In this document: piece after piece, positions 16,493-25,058 of the stretch
Layout of the letters: every line of letters begins with the position of its first letter
How positions within the stretch are numbered: position 1 is the first letter of the stretch
Assembly: GCF_006717145.1 (NCBI RefSeq)
Contig: NZ_VFQF01000002.1
Location: 186,001 to 250,000, forward strand
Direction of reading: 5' to 3'
Length of the DNA stretch: 64,000 nt
From: Humibacillus xanthopallidus
GTDB taxonomy: Bacteria > Actinomycetota > Actinomycetes > Actinomycetales > Dermatophilaceae
Made by a program: the position numbers and the translations under genes
Notes under the pieces: model-generated
Told to the model about the DNA's origin: nothing
What the model saw: only the letters and a program-made list of their open reading frames with translations
Database searches by the model: none

Positions 16493-17392
16493 TCAGCTCG
16501 CCGCGCGCTCCGGGCTGTCGGAGGGTCGCCGCTCGGACAGGCCGGCCATGCCCCAGCGCACGGCGGCAGTGCCGAGGTGGCCGAGAGGCCGGGCGACCAG
16601 GGAGGAGGCGGCGCGGGGCAGCGGGATGCCGAGCATCGACCGGGCCCACCCGGGCAGGAGCGAGACGCCACCCGAGGCGAGGGTGCTGTAGCCCGCTCGG
16701 GCATAGAAGGGCAGCGGCGGCTCGAGCAGGAGGAAGCGGGCGGCCTCGCGCGCCGCGTCGGTGGCCTCGAGCTCGGGTCGGTAGGCCGCGAGGGCCATGC
16801 GGAGACCCTCCACGCTGGTCGGGGGGTCGATGACCCCGAGGCGGACGGCGGCGATGCCGGTCTGCTCGACGTAGCGGTCGGCCTCGTCGTCGGTGAGCGG
16901 CTCGGCGCCGAAGGTCTGGTGCGCCCGGAGGAAGGAGTCGATCTCGGCAAGGTGCACCCACCGGAGCAGGTGGGGGTCGCTCGCGCGGTACTCCCGCCCC
17001 TGGGGGTCGCGCCCGCGCACCCGCTCGTGGATCGAGCGGACGAGGGCGATGGACTCCTCGGCGTGCTCGATCGTGCCGAAGGTGGTCGTCGCGAGGTAGT
17101 GACTCGTGCGCTGGAGGCGCCCCCACGGGTCGCTCTTGTAGCCGCTGTGACCGGCCACGCCCGCCATCGCGAGGGGGTGGAGCGACTGGAGCAGCAGCGA
17201 GGCGACGCCGGCGGGGAACATCGAGGCGTCGGCGTGCACCCGCCAGATGGGGTCGGCGGGGGTGAACCAGCGCTCGCCCTCGGCGCCCCAGATGCGCTGC
17301 GCCCGAGCCGGGGCGTCGTCACCCGCGACCTTGGCACGCAGCATCCTGCCCAGCTGGCGCTGCACCAGACGAGGGCCCGCGGTGAGAGTCAT
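16493..17392 (-). CDS. MpaB/DUF2236-family oxygenase-like protein
   Basis: A 299-residue protein with the pattern of the DUF2236 / ER-bound-oxygenase MpaB family, which also includes rubber oxygenase Lcp. Motifs seen are RVHADASMFPAGVASLLLQ, LHPLAMAGVAGHSGYKSDPWGRLQRT and WVHLAEIDSF. Conserved His and Arg residues here bind heme in Lcp. No secretion signal is visible, so it is likely cytoplasmic. ATG 17392 is preferred over an upstream TTG (17401). No ribosome site is visible, but a TACGTT box lies just upstream. Substrate unknown. Confidence 0.85.
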   Translation of the reverse strand: MTLTAGPRLVQRQLGRMLRAKVAGDDAPARAQRIWGAEGERWFTPADPIWRVHADASMFPAGVASLLLQSLHPLAMAGVAGHSGYKSDPWGRLQRTSHYLATTTFGTIEHAEESIALVRSIHERVRGRDPQGREYRASDPHLLRWVHLAEIDSFLRAHQTFGAEPLTDDEADRYVEQTGIAAVRLGVIDPPTSVEGLRMALAAYRPELEATDAAREAARFLLLEPPLPFYARAGYSTLASGGVSLLPGWARSMLGIPLPRAASSLVARPLGHLGTAAVRWGMAGLSERRPSDSPERAAS

Positions 17393-17452
17393 GGACAGCA
17401 ACGTACGGTCGACCGGCGACGCCCGAGACGAATCTGTCGAGGGTTGAGCAGT

Positions 17453-17483
17453 CTCGGTCAGGTCGGTCAGGTCGGTCAGGTCA
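17453..17483 (+). repeat. 9-bp tandem repeats at gene 3' end
   Basis: The 9-base unit GGTCGGTCA is repeated at 17461 and 17470, with partial copies on both sides. The run reaches the stop codon of the neighbouring PPOX gene. Confidence 0.8.
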
Positions 17484-17900
17484 CGTCAGGGCGATGCGGA
17501 TGCCGGCGCGCGGCTTGTCCTTGACCACTCTCGAGGTGAGCGGTCTGAAGGCGTCGCCGATCCGGGCGAGGAGGTACTTCTTCCCGATGGCGCGCTTGAC
17601 GTCGGCGATCTCCTCCGGCGAGCGGACGACGCGTGCGGTGCCGTGATGCGTCGGCGCGCTGTCGGGCACCGTGCCGCGCATGTCGCACTCGCGCAGCTCG
17701 ACCCTCGAGGTGTGGGCGAGACGCTTCGTCTTGCCGACGCCGTCGATGGTGATGACGACGAGCTCGTCACCGTCGCGAGCGACCCACACCGGCGTCGCCA
17801 CCGGCTCGCCCGACCGGCGGAAGGTCGTCAGGGACACGTAACGGTGAGCGGCGACGGCGGAGAGGGGGTCCGACTGCGCGCGGGGAGGTTGGGGGTCCAC
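17481..17900 (-). CDS. PPOX-class F420-dependent oxidoreductase-like protein
   Basis: A 139-residue split-barrel flavin/F420-binding protein. The N-terminal RYVSLTTFRRSGEPVATPVWVARDG is typical of actinobacterial F420-dependent PPOX proteins. The next strands read LVVITIDGVGKTKRLAHTSRVELRECDMRG. Such proteins use reduced deazaflavin F420 on varied substrates (F420, biliverdin, others). GTG start with no ribosome site; TAGGGT lies about 7 bases before it, suggesting a leaderless mRNA. A second member of the family is at 27.2 kb and shares the SLTTFRRSGE segment. Confidence 0.85.
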   Translation of the reverse strand: MDPQPPRAQSDPLSAVAAHRYVSLTTFRRSGEPVATPVWVARDGDELVVITIDGVGKTKRLAHTSRVELRECDMRGTVPDSAPTHHGTARVVRSPEEIADVKRAIGKKYLLARIGDAFRPLTSRVVKDKPRAGIRIALT

Positions 17901-17982
17901 GTCGCCACCCTAGTTACGGTTCGGCAACCCCGCAGTCACGGTTCGAGCACCCTCGGCGTGTTGCGCGTGTATCGCCGTCGCA

Positions 17983-18079
17983 CTCTCTGCACACTGATGG
18001 GCAGAGAGACTTCGGCGGCTGGCCCGTTGTGGTACGTGAACCGCCAGGGAGCCCGGACTCGCACCGCGAGCCGGGCTCC
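17983..18079. terminator. two hairpins downstream of the flavodoxin gene
   Basis: First hairpin: CTCTCTGC (17983-17990), a 10-base loop, GCAGAGAG. Second: GGAGCCCGG (18048-18056) pairs with CCGGGCTCC (18071-18079), with an inner CTCG/CGAG pairing. They lie in the 264-base gap between flavodoxin and PPOX genes, both on the minus strand, so they could end flavodoxin transcription. No T-tract follows. I see no gene in the gap. Confidence 0.5.
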
Positions 18080-18164
18080 AATACGTTCGGGCGGACGTGC
18101 AGGTCGATGTCCAAGCCGAGACTCAGGCCGACGCTCGGGCCGGGTCAGCCAGGTTCAGCCAGGT

Positions 18165-18689
18165 TCAGGCCGGGGTCAGGGCCTCCGCGAGGAAGGCGCC
18201 CCACGCCCGCGCCCGCACCACCTCGTCGTGCGACAGGGGCCCGTCCTTGCCCCCGACCCAGAAGCTCTCGCCTCGCTTGGCACGCTCGAAGCCCTTGCGG
18301 CGCAAGGCGATCGCCGCTTGCTTGGCTGCTGATCCGGGCATCATCCGCACGTGCACACGCGTGTCGAAGGTGTGAACCGGCAGGTCGGCCCGCGGTTCGC
18401 AGGAGTCGATCCACTCCCGGATGCCCAGACGGGGCGTGCCGGTCGCACCCTGACGCACCGCATCCGCGCGGGTCGACTCGCGCGACATCGAGAAGGCGTG
18501 GGTCGGGCCGCCGACGAGCAGCATCGTCACGTCATCGGGAAGGTGCGTCGGGGCCTCGGTGACGGGCACGACCGTCACGGACTGGCCCGGCGGGGACTGC
18601 TGCCCCTCGCGCCGGATGCCCTCGGCCACCGCCTCCGCGATGGTCTCGGTATTGCCGAACATGGACTCGTAGACGACGAGCACGCTCAT
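18165..18689 (-). CDS. flavodoxin-domain protein
   Basis: A 174-residue protein beginning MSVLVVYESMFGNTETIAEAV. This is the flavodoxin FMN-phosphate loop (ESMFGNTE), followed by LLVGGPTHAFSMSR, the second FMN-ring loop. The start is firm: GGAGGAG 7 bases before the ATG. It probably carries FMN for electron transfer or acts as a small NAD(P)H:quinone-type reductase; the partner is unknown. The gene's 3' end overlaps a short 10-bp tandem repeat (units at 18151 and nearby). Confidence 0.87.
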   Translation of the reverse strand: MSVLVVYESMFGNTETIAEAVAEGIRREGQQSPPGQSVTVVPVTEAPTHLPDDVTMLLVGGPTHAFSMSRESTRADAVRQGATGTPRLGIREWIDSCEPRADLPVHTFDTRVHVRMMPGSAAKQAAIALRRKGFERAKRGESFWVGGKDGPLSHDEVVRARAWGAFLAEALTPA

Positions 18690-18767
18690 GACTGATCTCC
18701 TCCGGACCCATTGTCCCGCGGTCACGCCCGGCCGTCGGCCGGGCGTGACGAAGGAGACGCGGCCGGG

Positions 18768-19115
18768 TCACTCCGACTGGAACGCCCGCACCTCGACCGG
18801 GCCGGCGCAGGCAGCGGAGCCCTCCGTGGCGATGGCCAGCGCGGCGTCGAGGTCGTTCGCCTCGACGATCCAGAAGCCACCGAGCCACTCGCGTGCCTCG
18901 GAGAAGGGACCGTCGGTGACGGTGGCAGCCCCGGAGGTGGCATCGACGACCCTGGCCTCGGACCGGTCGACGAGGCCGCCGGCGTAGACCCACTGGCCGC
19001 GCTCCTGCAGCTGGGTGTTGAAACGGTCGACGGCGGCGAAGATCGCCGGCATCTCGTCCGCGGCCGGTGGGGCGTCGTCGGCGCGGTGGTGGACGGACAG
19101 CAGGTACTGGGTCAT
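18768..19115 (-). CDS. YCII/DGPF-domain protein
   Basis: A 115-residue protein of the YCII-related family with the DGPF signature (TVTDGPFSEAREWLGGFWIVEA). The N-terminus MTQYLLSVHH is typical. A His-Asp pair is conserved in the ferredoxin-like fold. Function is unsettled; such proteins are frequently paired with ECF sigma factors, but no sigma gene is adjacent here. AGGAAG lies about 5 bases upstream of the ATG. Confidence 0.88.
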   Translation of the reverse strand: MTQYLLSVHHRADDAPPAADEMPAIFAAVDRFNTQLQERGQWVYAGGLVDRSEARVVDATSGAATVTDGPFSEAREWLGGFWIVEANDLDAALAIATEGSAACAGPVEVRAFQSE

Positions 19116-19299
19116 CGGAGTCTTCCTCGGGTGTCGGTGTGGTGGTCTCTTGTTCTCTCGGCGACGTTCTCGGTTTCTCTAGGAGACCGGGAGCCGCCTG
19201 ACATCACTGCGTCGAACGGCGAGGCGACTTCTCGACACCGGCCCCCCGAGCGCTCAGGATTCGTGCGCGACACGCTACCCACGCCTCGAGGACGAGGAA

Positions 19300-19336
19300 G
19301 GCCCCGACGCCGACCGTGATGGTCGTCGTCGGGGCC
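19300..19336. terminator. strong hairpin, probable terminator
   Basis: GGCCCCGACGCCGACC (19300-19315) pairs with GGTCGTCGTCGGGGCC (19321-19336) with one mismatch in 16 and a 5-base loop. It lies in the 293-base gap between the PRC-barrel and YCII genes on the minus strand. The rest of the gap shows no convincing gene. Confidence 0.65.
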
Positions 19337-19408
19337 TCGTGACGCCGAGGAGGGCTCCACCGGGGGGCCATCGAGGTGACCGGCAGGGCCGCCCCTCGAC
19401 AGGAGTCG

Positions 19409-19918
19409 TCAGACCCGCGCACCGTCGCCGGGGCCACCGGGGCGCTCGCCGTAGTAGTCGCTGAGGCGGCCGCGGTACTCGTCGTTCACGGCGGTGTCGC
19501 TGCCGTCGAGCCGGTCCTCGTCGCGCAGCTCGGGCGAGTCCTTGATCTCGTCCTTCGTGCGGTCGACGTACACGTCCTTCTCGTCCCAAGCGACGCGCTC
19601 GATCGTGCCGGCGGGAAGGAGCACCTTGCGACCGAAGATCCACGGGCCGGTGTCCACGACGACATAGCTGGCGTCGACCTCGCGGGTGGCGGCGTCGATC
19701 TTGCCGATGTGCCCGTCGGTGGCGTGCACCCTGAAGCCGGCCAGGTCGTCCTGGCGGGTCGACAAGTCAGTGCCCTCGCGGTAGTTCCAGGTGTCGAAGC
19801 CCTGGCCCGTCGAGTCGTGCCGCGTGGAGTCCTGCTGCACAGAGTCGTTCTGCATCGAGTCGTGCTGCACAGAGTCGTGCTGGGTCGAGTCGTAGGGCGT
19901 GGAGTCGTGCTGCGACAT
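19409..19918 (-). CDS. PRC-barrel protein with N-terminal DS-repeat
   Basis: A 169-residue protein. Residues ~1-35 are a low-complexity tract of roughly five-residue units ending in DS (QHDST, YDST, QHDSV, QNDSV, QQDST, RHDST). The PRC-barrel follows: DLAGFRVHATDGHIGKIDAATREVD, VVVDTGPWIFGRKVLLPAG, RVAWDEKDVYVDRTKD. Actinobacterial PRC-barrel proteins are linked to stress and RNA/ribosome metabolism. GAGAGGA about 5 bases upstream supports ATG 19918. An AT-rich palindrome (CGATATATCG, near 19968) upstream may be part of its promoter. Confidence 0.85.
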   Translation of the reverse strand: MSQHDSTPYDSTQHDSVQHDSMQNDSVQQDSTRHDSTGQGFDTWNYREGTDLSTRQDDLAGFRVHATDGHIGKIDAATREVDASYVVVDTGPWIFGRKVLLPAGTIERVAWDEKDVYVDRTKDEIKDSPELRDEDRLDGSDTAVNDEYRGRLSDYYGERPGGPGDGARV

Positions 19919-19961
19919 GAGGTTCCTCTCCATTGGGGATTGCCGTGCAGCACTGCTCCTA

Positions 19962-19990
19962 CCCGGGGTCGATATATCGCTAACCCCACC
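19962..19990 (-). promoter_or_regulatory. AT-rich palindromic promoter region of the PRC-barrel gene
   Basis: The 10-base perfect palindrome CGATATATCG lies about 50 bases upstream of the ATG, in an AT-rich patch unusual for this DNA. It could hold a -10 element or an operator. Read only from base composition and symmetry. Confidence 0.4.
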
Positions 19991-20029
19991 ATTCGACCCC
20001 AATTGCCCTGCGCCGGAAGCCGGCTCCCG

Positions 20030-20740
20030 TCAGCCGACGGGGAGGTGCTCGCGCAGGAACTCCTCGGTGGTGCTCCACGCCAGTGCCGAAGCGGCTGCGT
20101 GGTGCCACGGCATGTCGTCGTTGTCGAAGGCGTGGTCGGCGCCCTCGTAGGTCTCGAAGACGGTCGCGGGCTGCTGGGTGAGGGAGTCCTCGATGGCCCG
20201 CACGGTGGCGGTGTCGATGAAGGAGTCAGCGAGCCCGAAGTGGTGCAGGCTCGGCGCGGCCACCGTCATCGCCGCGTGCAGCCCCGGCAGTGCGGAGCCG
20301 TAGTAGGACACGAGCGCGTCGACGGGGGCAGCGCCCTCCGACTCGAGCCGCGCGGCGACGTTGAAGCCGAGGCCGCCGCCGAAGCAGAAGCCGACGACGC
20401 CCACTCCGGCGTCGACGCTCTCCTGCTGTCGCAACCACTCGACGGCGCCGACCGCATCGAGCACGGCCTGGTCCCAGTCGAGCCGCTGGACCAGGCCCAT
20501 GCCCTGCTGGAGGGCGTCGTCGCCCTCGACCGGCGAGGTCACGCCGAGCCGCCAGAAGATCTCGGGCGCGGCCACGACGTAGCCGAGCTCGGCGAGCTGA
20601 GCCCCTCGCCGCTGGATGTAGGCGCTGACGCCGAAGATCTCCTGGAGCAGGACGATGCCCGGACCGTGCCCGGCCGGGGGGAGCCACAGGTGGGTCGGCA
20701 TCGCGCCGGAGTCGGTCGGGACCATCACGGATTCGCTCAT
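20030..20740 (-). CDS. dienelactone hydrolase family protein
   Basis: A 236-residue alpha/beta hydrolase. The nucleophile motif GFCFGGG (Cys) near residue 118 and the His in GADHAFDN near residue 205 are those of dienelactone hydrolases, as are IVLLQEIFGV and WQ..LDAVGAVEWL-type spacing. It probably acts on lactone or ester intermediates of aromatic breakdown or on unknown small esters. No catabolic genes are next to it, so the substrate is open. I chose ATG 20740 (MSESVMVPTD); codons further upstream run into the divergent leader. Confidence 0.9.
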   Translation of the reverse strand: MSESVMVPTDSGAMPTHLWLPPAGHGPGIVLLQEIFGVSAYIQRRGAQLAELGYVVAAPEIFWRLGVTSPVEGDDALQQGMGLVQRLDWDQAVLDAVGAVEWLRQQESVDAGVGVVGFCFGGGLGFNVAARLESEGAAPVDALVSYYGSALPGLHAAMTVAAPSLHHFGLADSFIDTATVRAIEDSLTQQPATVFETYEGADHAFDNDDMPWHHAAASALAWSTTEEFLREHLPVG

Positions 20741-21056
20741 GGGCACATCCTGCCTGCAGCGCCCCGAGGGCACAGCCCCCGCGGCGCCTCTGCACTGAGT
20801 CACCACGTGACGCAACACAGAGGCCGCGCCACCCCTCCCGGCGCTCCCACGGCCAGACCCCGGTGCGGTCCTGCCTGACTCTGCCCGACCCGCTCCTGCC
20901 CGGCGGAAACGGGCCATGCCACGGTCAATGTCACAAAAACGGGCGCCCGTATCCATTTACTTGTGACCACATCAGTGGTTTCATGATCTCACTGGGCCCG
21001 TCGCAGGCGCGGACCAGCGAGATCGAGTAGACACACCCTGAGGACGAAGGAGTCCG
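20741..21056 (+). promoter_or_regulatory. divergent control region upstream of the fructose PTS cluster
   Basis: This 316-base gap holds no gene. GTCACAA (20930-20936) and TTGTGAC (20961-20967) form an inverted repeat with 24 bases between arms. CCACATCAGTGG (20967-20978) forms a second small dyad. The patch around 20930-20990 is AT-rich for this genome. A DeoR-type regulator gene follows, so autoregulation and control of fru genes from here are likely (inference). Confidence 0.5.
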
Positions 21057-21818
21057 ATGTACGCAGCGGAGCGGCAACAGCGCATCATCGCCCAGGCACG
21101 TCGTGCCGGCCGGGTGGAAGTCGCTGCGCTCGCCGACGTCCTCGGGGTCGCGGCCGAGACCGTCCGCCGCGATCTCACCGCTCTCGAGCGGCGCGGCTCG
21201 CTGCGCCGGGTGCACGGCGGCGCGATCCCCGTCGAGCGCCTCGAGATCGAGCCCACGCTCGCGACGCGCACCGGCCGGCTCACCGAGGTCAAGCGCCGCA
21301 TCGCCGCCCGCGCCCTCGACGAGCTGCCGAGCGGGGGCAGCATCATCCTCGACGCCGGCAGCACGACGCAGGCCGTCGCCGAGCTGCTGCCTCCCGACAT
21401 CGACCTCACGGTCCTCACCAACAGCCTCGCTGCCGCGACCGTCCTGTCGTCACACCCCGGCATACGGCTCTATCTCCTCGGCGGCAGGCTGCGCGGCACG
21501 ACCGGCGCCGCCGTCGGCGACTGGGCCACGAGCGCGCTGGAGGGAGTAGTCGTCGACGTCGCCCTGATCGGCACGAACGGCCTGTCCGTCGCCCGCGGCC
21601 TCACCACCCCCGACCAGTCAGAGGCGCTCGTCAAGCGCGCCATGGTCGGCGCCGCCCGCAAGTGTGTGGTCCTCACCGACTCGAGCAAGACCGGTGACGA
21701 CCACCTGCACCGATTCGCCCAGCTCGCCGACGTCGACGTCGTCATCACCGACACCGACATCGACGATGACGTCGCTGCCGAGATCCGCTCGGCCGGACCG
21801 GAAGTGGTGACCGCATGA
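21057..21818 (+). CDS. fruR: DeoR/GlpR-family regulator of fructose PTS
   Basis: A 253-residue repressor-type protein. Residues ~1-55 hold the winged helix-turn-helix (RQQRIIAQARRAGRVEVAAL, ETVRRDLTALERRGSLRRVHGGA), the DeoR-family signature. The C-terminal sugar-phosphate sensing domain has ILDAGSTTQAVAEL, TVLTNSLAAA, IGTNGLS and VVLTDSSKTG. AAGGAG sits 6 bases before the ATG. The stop overlaps fruK (ATGA). By position it should respond to a fructose phosphate and control the downstream genes; the gene name is inferred from context. Confidence 0.88.
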   Translation: MYAAERQQRIIAQARRAGRVEVAALADVLGVAAETVRRDLTALERRGSLRRVHGGAIPVERLEIEPTLATRTGRLTEVKRRIAARALDELPSGGSIILDAGSTTQAVAELLPPDIDLTVLTNSLAAATVLSSHPGIRLYLLGGRLRGTTGAAVGDWATSALEGVVVDVALIGTNGLSVARGLTTPDQSEALVKRAMVGAARKCVVLTDSSKTGDDHLHRFAQLADVDVVITDTDIDDDVAAEIRSAGPEVVTA

Positions 21819-22759
21819 TCGTCACGCTCACGCCCAACCCCAGCATCGACCGCGCGGTGCTCATCGACGCCCTGCGGCGCGGTGAGGTGCACCGCGCGAC
21901 CGGAGGCCGCATCGACCCGGGAGGCAAGGGCGTCAACGTCTCCCGTGCCCTCGCCGCCCAGGGCGCCGACACCGTGGCGGTGCTGCCGAGCGGCGGGCCC
22001 GAGGGTCACCTGCTCGACGAGCTGCTCGACAGCGCGGGCGTGGCCCACGCGAGCGTGCCCGTCACGGGCACGGTCCGGATGAACATCAGCGTCCTCGAGC
22101 CCGACGGCACGACGACGAAGCTCAACGAGCCGGGCCCGACCCTCTCCGAGGCCGAGGTGGCAGCGCTGCTCGACATGACCCTCGAGCGCTCCTCGAGCGC
22201 CGGCTGGGTCGTCGGCTGCGGCAGCATGCCCCCCGGCGCCCCCACCGACCTGTATGCCGTCCTCGTCCGCCGGGTGCGCGAGCGCGGCGGGCGCGTGGCG
22301 ATCGACTCCTCCGGCGCCTCCTTCTCGGCGGCGGTCGCGGCCACCCCGAACCTCATCAAGCCCAACCATGAGGAGCTCGCAGAGCTCGTCGGGCACGACC
22401 TGCCCACGCTGCGCGACGTGCGCGACGCTGCCCGCGAGCTCGTCGGGGGCGGCATCGAGGTCGTCGCCGTCAGCCTCGGCGGTGACGGCGCCCTCGTCAT
22501 CACGGCCGACGTCTGCGCGCACGCCATCGCGCCCATCTCGGCCCCCCTCTCGACCGTGGGCGCCGGCGACTGCATGCTCGCCGGCCTGCTCTACGGGCTG
22601 TCGACCGGTCACGAGCCGGCCGACGCCCTCGTCACCGGTGTGACGTGGGGCTCCGCGGCGGTCACCCTGCCCGGCAGCCGCGTCCCCTCGCCCGCCGACC
22701 TCGCCGGCATCCGCGCGGAGCTCACCCTCGACCCCGACCTCTCGCGAACGATCCGCTGA
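21815..22759 (+). CDS. fruK: 1-phosphofructokinase
   Basis: A 314-residue PfkB-family sugar kinase. The N-terminus MIVTLTPNPSIDRAVLID, the GGKGVNVSRALAAQG motif and the C-terminal STVGAGDCMLAGLLYGL (anion hole and catalytic Asp) identify it. It phosphorylates fructose 1-phosphate, the product of the fructose PTS, to fructose 1,6-bisphosphate. It is coupled to the regulator gene by ATGA and followed by fruA after 139 bases, typical of actinobacterial fru operons. Confidence 0.93.
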   Translation: MIVTLTPNPSIDRAVLIDALRRGEVHRATGGRIDPGGKGVNVSRALAAQGADTVAVLPSGGPEGHLLDELLDSAGVAHASVPVTGTVRMNISVLEPDGTTTKLNEPGPTLSEAEVAALLDMTLERSSSAGWVVGCGSMPPGAPTDLYAVLVRRVRERGGRVAIDSSGASFSAAVAATPNLIKPNHEELAELVGHDLPTLRDVRDAARELVGGGIEVVAVSLGGDGALVITADVCAHAIAPISAPLSTVGAGDCMLAGLLYGLSTGHEPADALVTGVTWGSAAVTLPGSRVPSPADLAGIRAELTLDPDLSRTIR

Positions 22760-22785
22760 GGCAAACCCCGCCACACGGCATACCG

Positions 22786-22852
22786 CCTGCTGTGAACCCC
22801 CCGCTGCTGTCGACCCGAACTGCTGTGAACACCGACTGCTGTGAACACCAAC
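22786..22852 (+). repeat. short CTGCTGTGAAC repeats between fruK and fruA
   Basis: Variants of CTGCTGTGAAC occur four times within about 65 bases (starting near 22787, 22804, 22820 and 22835), the last two at 16-base spacing. This could be a transcript-processing or regulatory element between fruK and fruA, or simple slippage. Confidence 0.65.
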
Positions 22853-22898
22853 TGATCCGAACCGTCCCGGCTCTGTGATCCTCCGGAAAGGAACCCAC

Positions 22899-24992
22899 AT
22901 GTCCCTCATCACCGAAGAGCAGGTCGTCCTCGACCTCACCGGTGCCGACCGCCACGAGGCGACGCGACTGCTCGGGGAGCGACTTGTCGCCTCCGGCCGC
23001 TGCACCGACCTCGACACCTTCATCGCCGACGTGCGCAAGCGCGAGGAGACGATGGCGACCGGACTGCCCGGAGGCATCGGCATCCCCCACGCCCGCAGCA
23101 CGGCGATCACCGAGCCCTCGCTCGTCTTCGGCCGCTCCGCCAACGGCATCGACTGGGGTGCCAAGGACGGCCCCGCGACGCTGATCTTCCTCATCGCGGC
23201 TCCCGAGGGCGGCGGCGACGCTCACATGCAGATGCTCCCCAAGCTCGCCCGCGCCCTCATGAAGAAGGACTTCAAGGCGGCCCTGGCCGCCGCGACGACC
23301 GAGGCCGAGGTCGTGCGCATCGTCAGCGCCGAGGTCGAGCTCGACCAGCCGGCCGCCGCGCCCGAGGAGAGCCGGATGGCTTCTGCCGCCGAGGCGGGCG
23401 CCGGACTCGCCACGGGCACCGCAGCCGCGGGCGCCGCGCCGCTCGCGGACGCTCCGCGCTCGCTCAACCTCGTCGGGGTCACCTCTTGCCCGACCGGCAT
23501 CGCCCACACCTACATGGCGGCCGAGGGTCTCGAGAACGCCGCCAAGGCGGCCGGCCACACGATGAAGGTCGAGACGCAGGGCTCCGCCGGCTCGAAGCCG
23601 CTGACCGCGGCCGAGATCGCCGCTGCCGACGCCGTCATCTTCGCCCACGACCTGCCCGTCAAGGACGCCGGACGCTTCGCCGGCAAGCCGACCATCGACG
23701 TCGGCGTCAAGAAGGGCATCTCCGACGGTCCGGCGCTGATCGCCCAGGCCGCGGCGCTCGCCTCCGAGTGGCGCAACGACCCGAGCAAGGCCGCCGCAGC
23801 ATCGGCCGCCGCCGCAGGCTCCTCCGGTGGCGCTCTCGTCTCCAAGGTCGAGGAGGGCGCGGGCCTCGGCACGCGCATCCGCCAGTGGCTGATGACCGGT
23901 GTCTCCTACATGATCCCGTTCGTCGCCGCGGGCGGCATCCTCATCGCCCTGTCGTTCATGCTCTCCCAGGTCTCCCTCGGTGCGGAGGGCCCGATCGAGA
24001 TCGTGAAGTACAACCTCACCTCGACCGACCAGTACAACATCGCGCAGAACTTCAGCGCGACGAGCCTGACCTCGTGGGCCGCGTTGCTCTTCGTCATCGG
24101 TGGCGCGTCGTTCGGCTTCCTTGTGCCGATCCTCTCCGGCTTCATCGCCTTCGCCATCGCCGACCGCCCCGGCCTCGTGCCCGGCATCGTCGGCGGCTCG
24201 GTCGCAGCGACGATGGGCGCCGGCTTCCTCGGCGGTCTCGTCACCGGTGTCCTCGGTGGTCTCGTCGCTCGCTGGGTCTCGAACTGGAAGGTCGCCAAGG
24301 GCGTGCGCGGCGTCATGCCCGTGGTCGTCATCCCGCTCGTGTCGTCCTTCATCACGATCGGCCTCTTCATCACCGTGCTCGGCCGTCCGATCAAGGCCCT
24401 CACCGACGCTCTCAACAGCTGGCTGACCGGCATGTCGGGTGCGAGCGCGATCATCCTCGGCGTCATCCTCGGCGCGATGATGGGCTTCGACCTCGGTGGC
24501 CCGGTCAACAAGGTCGCCTACGCCTTCGCCACGACCGGCCTCGCCGCAGCCGGTGCCGCCACCGACGCGCCGCAGCTGAAGATCATGGCCGCCGTCATGG
24601 CCGCCGGCATGGTCGCCCCGCTCGCGATGGCGCTCGCCACGACCGTGCGTCCCCAGCTCTTCTCGGAGCCGGAGCGTGAGAACGGCAAGGCAGCCTGGTT
24701 GCTGGGAGCCTCGTTCATCTCCGAGGGCGCGATCCCGTTCGCGGCCGTCGACCCGGTCCGCGTCATCTCGAGCTCGGTCGTCGGCTCGGCCGTCACCGGA
24801 GCGTTGGTCATGCTCTTCGGCGCGACGCTCCGGGCTCCCCACGGAGGCATCTGGGTGCTGCCGCTCATCGGCAACTTCCTGCTCTTCCTCGTCGCCCTCA
24901 TCATCGGCGTGCTCGTCATGGCGACGATCGTCATCGCCCTCAAGTCGCGAGACACCCACCTTGCAGAGGTCGACGCGACCGCTACGGTCTGA
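22899..24992 (+). CDS. fruA: PTS fructose transporter subunit IIABC
   Basis: A 697-residue fusion. The IIA domain (~1-150) has the phosphoryl His in GIGIPHARST. The IIB domain (~195-295) has the active Cys in GVTSCPTGIAHTYMAAEGLE. The IIC membrane domain (~325-690) begins GTRIRQWLMTGVSYMIPFVA and has about ten hydrophobic segments. The chain moves phosphate from HPr to IIA His, to IIB Cys, to fructose during uptake. An Ala-rich linker joins IIA and IIB. AAAGGAA 6 bases upstream fixes ATG 22899. A downstream ptsH completes the relay. Confidence 0.94.
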   Translation: MSLITEEQVVLDLTGADRHEATRLLGERLVASGRCTDLDTFIADVRKREETMATGLPGGIGIPHARSTAITEPSLVFGRSANGIDWGAKDGPATLIFLIAAPEGGGDAHMQMLPKLARALMKKDFKAALAAATTEAEVVRIVSAEVELDQPAAAPEESRMASAAEAGAGLATGTAAAGAAPLADAPRSLNLVGVTSCPTGIAHTYMAAEGLENAAKAAGHTMKVETQGSAGSKPLTAAEIAAADAVIFAHDLPVKDAGRFAGKPTIDVGVKKGISDGPALIAQAAALASEWRNDPSKAAAASAAAAGSSGGALVSKVEEGAGLGTRIRQWLMTGVSYMIPFVAAGGILIALSFMLSQVSLGAEGPIEIVKYNLTSTDQYNIAQNFSATSLTSWAALLFVIGGASFGFLVPILSGFIAFAIADRPGLVPGIVGGSVAATMGAGFLGGLVTGVLGGLVARWVSNWKVAKGVRGVMPVVVIPLVSSFITIGLFITVLGRPIKALTDALNSWLTGMSGASAIILGVILGAMMGFDLGGPVNKVAYAFATTGLAAAGAATDAPQLKIMAAVMAAGMVAPLAMALATTVRPQLFSEPERENGKAAWLLGASFISEGAIPFAAVDPVRVISSSVVGSAVTGALVMLFGATLRAPHGGIWVLPLIGNFLLFLVALIIGVLVMATIVIALKSRDTHLAEVDATATV

Positions 24993-25058
24993 TCAGGGCC
25001 AGCCCTGACGTTCGACCCATCAGACGCACGAACCGCATCCAACGAAGGAGCACGTCCC

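Noticed and set aside
17901-18080. tRNA-like segment (GGTTCGAGC with nearby stems)
   Set aside because: The T-arm stem does not pair and no acceptor or anticodon stem can be built; the stems present are simple hairpins.
19204-19371. Possible small minus-strand gene (MAPRWSPPRRHE...)
   Set aside because: No ribosome site, it spans a strong hairpin, and no recognisable motif; more likely a terminator/leader region.
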